This document shows positions 15,301-19,635 of a stretch of DNA of 19,635 nt, in pieces. The stretch lies in contig JACQGS010000227.1 of NCBI GenBank assembly GCA_016199405.1, forward strand, positions 1 through 19,635, read 5' to 3'. The notes below the pieces were generated by a model, which worked only from the letters and a program-made list of their open reading frames with translations, did not search any database and was not told the DNA's origin. The first letter of the stretch is position 1; each line of letters starts with the position of its first letter. The translations under genes and the position numbers were made by a program. Source of the stretch: Chloroflexota bacterium. GTDB taxonomy: Bacteria > Chloroflexota > Anaerolineae > UBA4142.

Positions 15301-17060
15301 TCGCGAAAAATTACTCCGCGATTCTCAATCAACTCGAGACGCACGACCTGCTCCGCTGTCTCAACGAACCGGAGTTGACGTACCTCTTCAAGCACGCGCT
15401 CACGCAAGACGCCGCTTATCATTCGCTCTTGAAAGCAAAACGCGCGGAACTGCACGCGCAGGTCGCGGGCGCAATCGAAGCAGAGGCGCGCGAGGACGAC
15501 GCGGCAGTCCTCGCGCTCCACTATGCGCGCGCGGGCGACGATGCCAAAGCGTTCGAGTATGCCGCGCGTGCCGGCGACGCGGCGCGCCGAACATTTTCGC
15601 ACGACGAGGCGCTCGCGTTTTACGCGCAGGCGTTGGAGATCGCCACGCGTTTGAATCATCCGCCCGTCCGCGCGATTTACGCGAATCGCGGGAACGTGCT
15701 CGAAGTGATGGGGCAACATGCCCGGGCGATCGAAAATTATCGCGCGATGATGGAGGAGGCGCGCCGAATTGGCGATGAAACGATGGAAGCCGACGCACTG
15801 AGCCATTTGCTCACGGTGCAGGGAACAATCGGCGACGTGCCTAACGCGGACGCGCAACTCGAACGGGCGCGGCAACTCGCGCATCAATTGAACAACCCTG
15901 AGTTGATCGCGCGGGCGACGTGGAACGTAGGGCTCGCGGTGCGTTTTTCCGTACCCGCCCGCGCGATCGAATATCATCAACAAGCCCTACAACTTGCGCG
16001 CGCGGCAAATTTGCAGGAACTCGCCGGTTTTTGCTTGCTCGATCTCGCGAACGAAATGCAAATGGCGGGCGATTGGCGCGGCGCGTATCGGCACGGCGGC
16101 GAGGCATTGGAAATATTTCAAGCACTCCATAACCCGCCGATGCTCGCCAACGCGTTCGGCTCACGCGCGATTATTTTGTACGGACGCGGCGAAGCGCGCG
16201 CGGCGCGCACCGCAGCGGAAGAGGGTGCGCGCATCAGCGCGGAAATCGAAAATCCCTGGGGCATCGGCTACAACGAATGGACGCTGATCGGAATCGAAAT
16301 CGACGCGGCGGAATTTGCGCGCGCATTCGAGCGGGCGGAGCGGGCGGAGAAATCGACCCACGCGTTAGGGGTGCCGCTCTTTGCTGGGCTGACCGATTTG
16401 TGGATGGCGCGCCTTTACCTGGAACTGAATCAGCCGGAACGCGCGGCGGAGATTGCGGAACGCGGCGGACGCGCGCTCAAGCAAATGCATGCGCCGATCT
16501 GGGACACGTTAGCGGCGGGAACTTTAGCGCGCGCGCTGATTCGCCAACAAAAACTAGGCGACGCGCATAAACTGCTTGACCCGCTCGCGACCAATTTGCA
16601 AAACGCCGACGCGAATCTGTGGGGCTATTCGGTTTCCGCGCCCGCGATCATCGAACTGGCGCTCGCCGAAAATCGAATCCTCGTCGCGCAAAAATTTGCG
16701 GACGCGTTCCTCGCCCTCTTTGAACGCGAAGAGACGTGGGGCTACGCCGCCGAGTTGTATTATTTGCGCGGACTCGCGCTGCGCGCGCGCGGCGATTTGG
16801 AAAACGCCGAACGCGATTTGAATCGGGCGCACGCTATTGCAACCCGCGCGGAGAAATCAATTTTATTGTGGCGCGTGGACGCGGCGCGCGCGGAAATTTT
16901 CGCGGCGCGCGGCGATAATGCGCAGGCGGCGCGCACGCGGCAGAACACGGCGGAAATCGTACGCGGGATCGCGGCAAAAATCACGGACGCGGAATGGTGC
17001 GAGACGTTTTTGGCGCAGGAGGAAGTGAGAGAGGTGTTACGCGGTGACGAGTCCAGGTAA
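15297..17060 (+). CDS. Stand-alone TPR module D with half winged helix
   Basis: A 587-residue, more diverged member of the series. The ATG at 15297 overlaps the stop of module C (ATGA); the longer open frame upstream is not needed. It begins NYSAILNQLETHDLLRCL, carries YLFKHALTQDAAYHSLL (29-45), then TPR-like helical repeats. The landmark seen as LWRELDNPxML in A-C is reduced to IFQALHNPPML, and the next one reads NPWGIGYN. A 9-base tandem duplication near 16330 encodes ERAERAEK. The C-terminus EWCETFLAQEEVREVL matches the family tail. Its last 24 bases overlap the end of the convergent DUF5647-like gene. Function is as for the other modules: a probable TPR sensor or scaffold with no catalytic domain. 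Confidence 0.8.
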   Translation: MIAKNYSAILNQLETHDLLRCLNEPELTYLFKHALTQDAAYHSLLKAKRAELHAQVAGAIEAEAREDDAAVLALHYARAGDDAKAFEYAARAGDAARRTFSHDEALAFYAQALEIATRLNHPPVRAIYANRGNVLEVMGQHARAIENYRAMMEEARRIGDETMEADALSHLLTVQGTIGDVPNADAQLERARQLAHQLNNPELIARATWNVGLAVRFSVPARAIEYHQQALQLARAANLQELAGFCLLDLANEMQMAGDWRGAYRHGGEALEIFQALHNPPMLANAFGSRAIILYGRGEARAARTAAEEGARISAEIENPWGIGYNEWTLIGIEIDAAEFARAFERAERAEKSTHALGVPLFAGLTDLWMARLYLELNQPERAAEIAERGGRALKQMHAPIWDTLAAGTLARALIRQQKLGDAHKLLDPLATNLQNADANLWGYSVSAPAIIELALAENRILVAQKFADAFLALFEREETWGYAAELYYLRGLALRARGDLENAERDLNRAHAIATRAEKSILLWRVDAARAEIFAARGDNAQAARTRQNTAEIVRGIAAKITDAEWCETFLAQEEVREVLRGDESR

Positions 17061-17333
17061 TTCGTTCACGACGCGCGGATTGATCAAGCGTGAGTGAATC
17101 GGTGCCAGTTCGCCAATTTCAATATAAATGATGGGGCGATTCGACCGGACGTCGTTTTTGCGAGATTCCTCGGCACGCTGGACGTTGAATTGTGTGAATT
17201 GTTGGTCGGCGCGGTCAACGAAAACGAGCAATGCTTCGTCCGGAATGTTCTCCAAGAAATCGGGGTGCTCGATAATAAAGCGATTGAATTCGGTTAGCAA
17301 CTCATCGTACTTGATGGAAAATAACTCGTTCAT
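17037..17333 (-). CDS. DUF5647-like small protein
   Basis: A 98-residue acidic protein. The pattern of an N-terminal helix (LLTEFNRFIIEHPDFLENIPDEALLVFV), a middle helix with FTQFNVQRAEESR and a strand PIIYIEI resembles the DUF5647 family as I recall it; no search was done. AGGAG at 17346-17342 (minus strand) is a good ribosome-binding site eight bases before the ATG. It follows the DUF7718-like gene, and without that gene's premature stop the two would overlap by ATGA, so they form a two-gene operon. Its 3' end overlaps module D tail to tail by 24 bases. Biochemical function is unknown; such pairs of small genes are often accessory cargo. Confidence 0.72.
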   Translation of the reverse strand: MNELFSIKYDELLTEFNRFIIEHPDFLENIPDEALLVFVDRADQQFTQFNVQRAEESRKNDVRSNRPIIYIEIGELAPIHSRLINPRVVNELPGLVTA

Positions 17334-17371
17334 TTCTTTAGCTCCTGCTCATACCCTTCGCGATAGGCACG

Positions 17372-17650
17372 CTAATTGCGCTTGATATCTTCTTGTCCCA
17401 AGGTTAGGACTTTGGCATTCGAGCGATTCGAAAAATCGTCTTTCTCCTCGGACCCATCCGAGTGCATCAAATCGCGATGCGGAAACCCGTGCGCCGTATC
17501 ATAGCCGACAATCGCGCGCCACTCGTTACCGATCAACGCTTCGTCTTGAACACGAAAGAGAACTACTTTGCCGCTTTCGGTTTCACAAGAAAGGCGATAG
17601 CGATCCATGAGGTCGTTGCCGAGAAGAACGACGAAACTTTTTTCGCCCAT
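17372..17650 (-). CDS. DUF7718-like small protein, probably truncated by an amber stop
   Basis: A 92-residue protein whose core YDTAHGFPHRDLMH, preceded by FRVQDEALIGNEWRAIVG, matches what I recall of the DUF7718 family. The frame ends at DIKRN followed by TAG (17374-17372) and then continues open as RAYREGYEQELKK to a TGA that overlaps the DUF5647-like ATG. That continuation looks like the family's usual C-terminal helix, with a tryptophan expected where the TAG stands (TGG to TAG). The intact gene would therefore reach 17330 and have about 106 residues. The gene shares its upstream region with the divergent receiver–reductase gene. Function is unknown. It may be truncated, a sequencing error, or read through. 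Confidence 0.7.
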   Translation of the reverse strand: MGEKSFVVLLGNDLMDRYRLSCETESGKVVLFRVQDEALIGNEWRAIVGYDTAHGFPHRDLMHSDGSEEKDDFSNRSNAKVLTLGQEDIKRN

Positions 17651-17674
17651 TGTCCGCGACCAACTCCGAAATGA

Positions 17675-17702
17675 TATATATCACCCGCGCCCAAAAACGC
17701 AA
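17675..17702 (-). promoter_or_regulatory. Candidate promoter for the DUF pair
   Basis: On the minus strand TTGCGT (17702-17697) and TATATA (17680-17675) are separated by 16 bases, 25 bases before the ATG at 17650. The -10 sits inside the self-complementary stretch GATATATATC (17673-17682), which is also a possible operator. A GGAG lies in the leader. The match to sigma-70 consensus is moderate. Confidence 0.3.
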
Positions 17703-17721
17703 AGCGCGGCAACGACAAGAG

Positions 17722-17750
17722 TTGATTCTCCGACCGTAACATGATAGGAT
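17722..17750 (+). promoter_or_regulatory. Candidate promoter for the receiver–reductase gene
   Basis: TTGATT (17722-17727) and TAGGAT (17745-17750) are separated by exactly 17 bases, close to the sigma-70 pattern. The -10 ends nine bases before the ATG at 17760, so the transcript would have almost no leader, and no clear Shine-Dalgarno is seen. If real, this is a leaderless or near-leaderless message. Confidence 0.35.
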
Positions 17751-17759
17751 AGCAACAAG

Positions 17760-19412
17760 ATGCCCAAACCCGTAATCATCACCGTCGACGACGACCGCGC
17801 CGTCCTCAACGCGGTCGAACGCGATTTGCGCCAAAAGTACGGCAGAGATTATCGCATCCTCAAAGCGGAATCCGGCGCGGCGGCGCTCGACGCGCTCCAG
17901 CAATTGCAGCAGCGCAACGATCCGGTCGCGCTCTTCATCGCCGATCAACGCATGCCGGAAATGTCCGGCGTGCAATTCCTGCAACTCGCGCGCGCGATTT
18001 ATCCGGACGCGCGCAAAATCCTGCTCACCGCCTACGCCGACACCGAAGCCGCGATCCAAGCGATCAATCAAGTCGGCCTCGATTATTATTTGCTCAAGCC
18101 GTGGGACCCGCCCGACGAACATCTCTATCCGATTCTCAACGATTTGCTCGACGAATGGAAGCAACACGTCCAACTGCCGTACGAAGGCATTCGCGTTGCC
18201 GGCACCTTGTTGTCGCTCAACTCGCACCGCGTCAAAGAATTTCTGACGCGGCATCAAGTGCCGTTCCAATTTCTCGATATTGACAAAGACGCGGCTGCGC
18301 GCGCGTTGGCGGAAACGACAAGCAACGGCGCGCTAAAGACGCCGGTCATTTATTTTCCCGACGGCATCGTGCTGGTCGATCCGCCAATTCAAATGCTCGC
18401 CGAAAAATGCGGCGTGCAGATGAAAGCGGCGTTGCCGTTTTACGATCTCGTCATCATTGGCGCGGGACCGGCAGGACTCGCCGCAGCCGTGTACGGCAGT
18501 TCGGACGGATTGCGCGTGTTGTTGATGGAGCGCGCGTCGCCGGGCGGGCAAGCCGGCAGTAGTCCAAAAATCGAAAACGTGATGGGTTTTCCGGCGGGCA
18601 TCTCCGGCATGGATCTGACGCGCCGCGCGCTGACGCAAGCGAAGCGCTTCGGCACTGAAATTCTTTCGACGCAAGAAGCGGTTGGAATCGAAGTCGCGGA
18701 TCCGTATCGGCTCGTCGTCCTCGCGGACGGATCGAAAATTTCATGCCACGCGATTCTGCTCGCGACCGGCTCGTCGTTTCAAACGCTCAAGATGCCGGGC
18801 GCGGCGGAATTGACCGGCGCGGGCGTGTACTATGGCGCGGCGCACACCGAAGCGCATTCGTATCGCGATCAGCCGGTCTGCGTCGTCGGCGGCGCGAATT
18901 CCGCCGGGCAAGGCGCGATGTTTCTCAGCCGCTATGCGAGCAAGGTCACGATGCTCGTCCGCAGTGAGCTGACGACCTCGCAATATCTCACCGACTTGCT
19001 CAAGCAAAATGAAAAAGTCGAAATCCGCGAACATACGGATCTGCTGGCGCTGCACGGCAAAGAAAAATTGGAAGCGTTGACGATTCGCGATACAAAGACG
19101 AACAAAGAAGAAACGCTCGATGCGTCCGCGCTATTTGTGTTCATCGGCGTCAAACCCGGCAGTGTGATCGCGAAAGATCTCGTGCGCTGCGACGAGAAAG
19201 GGTACGTCATCACCGGCGCGGAATTGATTGTTGACGGCAAGCGACCGACGGGCTGGAGCGCGAATCGCGATCCGATGGTATTGGAGACGAGCATGCCGGG
19301 AATTTTTGCGGCAGGCGACGTGCGCAAAGGCACAGTGCATCGCATCGCGTCGGCAGCGGGCGAAGGCGCGATCGCGGTGATGATGATACGGGAATATCTG
19401 AAGAGTGTGTGA
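17760..19412 (+). CDS. Receiver / glutaredoxin-like / thioredoxin-reductase-like fusion lacking redox cysteines
   Basis: A 550-residue fusion. Residues 1-~130 are a two-component receiver with a full active site: D10-D12 acidic cluster, phospho-acceptor D62, T90 and K113. Residues ~143-222 resemble a glutaredoxin/thioredoxin fold, with SLNSH (152-156) where a CxxC would sit and the conserved TP loop (T194-P195). Residues ~227-550 are an FAD/NAD(P)-dependent reductase with GAGPAG (234-239), a nucleotide-binding GGANSAG (377-383) and the closing FAD motif IFAAGDV. The place of the thioredoxin reductase CxxC reads YYGAAHTEA (357-365), so the enzyme cannot reduce thioredoxin in the usual way. This architecture is a known group often labelled fused response regulator/thioredoxin-disulfide reductase. 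The partner kinase and electron acceptor are unknown. It is divergent from the DUF pair and appears to be monocistronic. Confidence 0.88.
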   Translation: MPKPVIITVDDDRAVLNAVERDLRQKYGRDYRILKAESGAAALDALQQLQQRNDPVALFIADQRMPEMSGVQFLQLARAIYPDARKILLTAYADTEAAIQAINQVGLDYYLLKPWDPPDEHLYPILNDLLDEWKQHVQLPYEGIRVAGTLLSLNSHRVKEFLTRHQVPFQFLDIDKDAAARALAETTSNGALKTPVIYFPDGIVLVDPPIQMLAEKCGVQMKAALPFYDLVIIGAGPAGLAAAVYGSSDGLRVLLMERASPGGQAGSSPKIENVMGFPAGISGMDLTRRALTQAKRFGTEILSTQEAVGIEVADPYRLVVLADGSKISCHAILLATGSSFQTLKMPGAAELTGAGVYYGAAHTEAHSYRDQPVCVVGGANSAGQGAMFLSRYASKVTMLVRSELTTSQYLTDLLKQNEKVEIREHTDLLALHGKEKLEALTIRDTKTNKEETLDASALFVFIGVKPGSVIAKDLVRCDEKGYVITGAELIVDGKRPTGWSANRDPMVLETSMPGIFAAGDVRKGTVHRIASAAGEGAIAVMMIREYLKSV

Positions 19413-19485
19413 AACGCGAAGGAAAGAAGAAAAATCTGCCCACGAAGGACACTAAGTAATTGTCCGAAAATAACTTGAAAACTTT
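19413..19485. other. Intergenic stretch with possible insertion-sequence end
   Basis: The stretch lies between the receiver–reductase stop and the transposase stop. CCACGAAGGACACTAAG (near 19440-19456) resembles a short dispersed repeat common in such genomes, and the following TAATTGTCCGAAAATAACTTG could be the terminal repeat of the insertion sequence. The other end of the element is outside the window, so neither the repeat nor a target duplication can be confirmed. No promoter or terminator is evident. Confidence 0.3.
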
Positions 19486-19635
19486 TTACCGATCCGACAT
19501 TCGTGGCCTAATCGTGTAATTGTACTTGGGAAGCGTGCGATGGCGTTGCAAATTGATCTGCGCCTTCTCGGCTTTCGTTGCTTTCAACCCTGTTGCATAC
19601 TGGGTTGTATCCAATCGCGCGCGACACCGTAAGCC
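19486..19635 (-). CDS. C-terminal end of an ISAzo13-like transposase (cut by window edge)
   Basis: On the minus strand the last 150 bases encode 49 residues and a TAA stop, with the frame open to the window edge. Landmarks are LDTTQYATGLK, an Lx-rich middle (AQINLQRHRTL) and KYNYTIRPR near the end, which resemble the C-terminus of ISAzo13-family transposases as I recall them (LDxxxYxTGxKVS... WNYTIxP). The catalytic part is beyond the window, so whether the element is complete cannot be judged. The frame is too short for standard ORF callers because it is truncated. Confidence 0.6.
   Translation of the reverse strand, partial: GLRCRARLDTTQYATGLKATKAEKAQINLQRHRTLPKYNYTIRPRMSDR

Noticed and set aside
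143..17060. Many long minus-strand open frames opposite the signalling genes
   Set aside because: They follow from the high-GC codon bias, are arginine/alanine-rich and low in complexity, and lack recognisable domains.
3856..17060. Cyclic-nucleotide anti-phage system (Pycsar or CBASS)
   Set aside because: No typical effector (TIR, toxic membrane, nuclease or phospholipase) is present; the cyclases belong to the zinc-ribbon/STAND/TPR signalling type.
17760..19412. True thioredoxin reductase (trxB)
   Set aside because: The active-site CxxC is absent and the protein carries receiver and glutaredoxin-like domains.

Overview
The window is high-GC bacterial DNA with very frequent GCG/CGC codons, class III cyclase–ATPase–TPR signalling proteins, a receiver–thioredoxin-reductase-like fusion, a RAYT with its own REP-like hairpins, and several families of small palindromic repeats. 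This combination suggests a Chloroflexota (Anaerolineae-like) genome, probably environmental. The assignment is inferred from style; no marker gene is present.

Layout. 1-142: a 64-base palindrome and an operator-like palindrome ahead of a 1001-residue fusion of a membrane transporter-like domain, HEAT repeats and a cyclic-nucleotide-binding (CNB) domain (143-3148). 3172-3813: a REP-associated tyrosine transposase flanked by copies of one REP-like sequence. 3856-17060: seven genes on the + strand. These are a complete zinc-ribbon/cyclase/STAND-ATPase/TPR protein (1232 aa), a paralogue that stops inside the ATPase winged-helix domain (637 aa), a small SRPBCC protein, and four successive ~585-residue proteins that each begin where that paralogue stops. 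17037-17650: two small minus-strand genes (DUF5647-like and DUF7718-like). 17760-19412: a receiver/glutaredoxin-like/thioredoxin-reductase-like fusion. 19486-19635: the C-terminal end of an ISAzo13-like transposase running off the window on the minus strand.

How it may work together. The cyclase heads could make a cyclic nucleotide read by the CNB domain of the transporter–HEAT fusion. The most unusual feature is the split second cyclase: one cyclase–ATPase head is followed by four divergent copies of the missing C-terminal half (end of the winged helix plus TPR superhelix), with ATGA overlaps at two of the three module junctions and a short gap at the third. This looks like a one-head, several-sensors signalling array. 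Within these proteins, three different palindromic repeat elements are carried in frame inside coding sequence, two of them at the same residue position of neighbouring paralogues.
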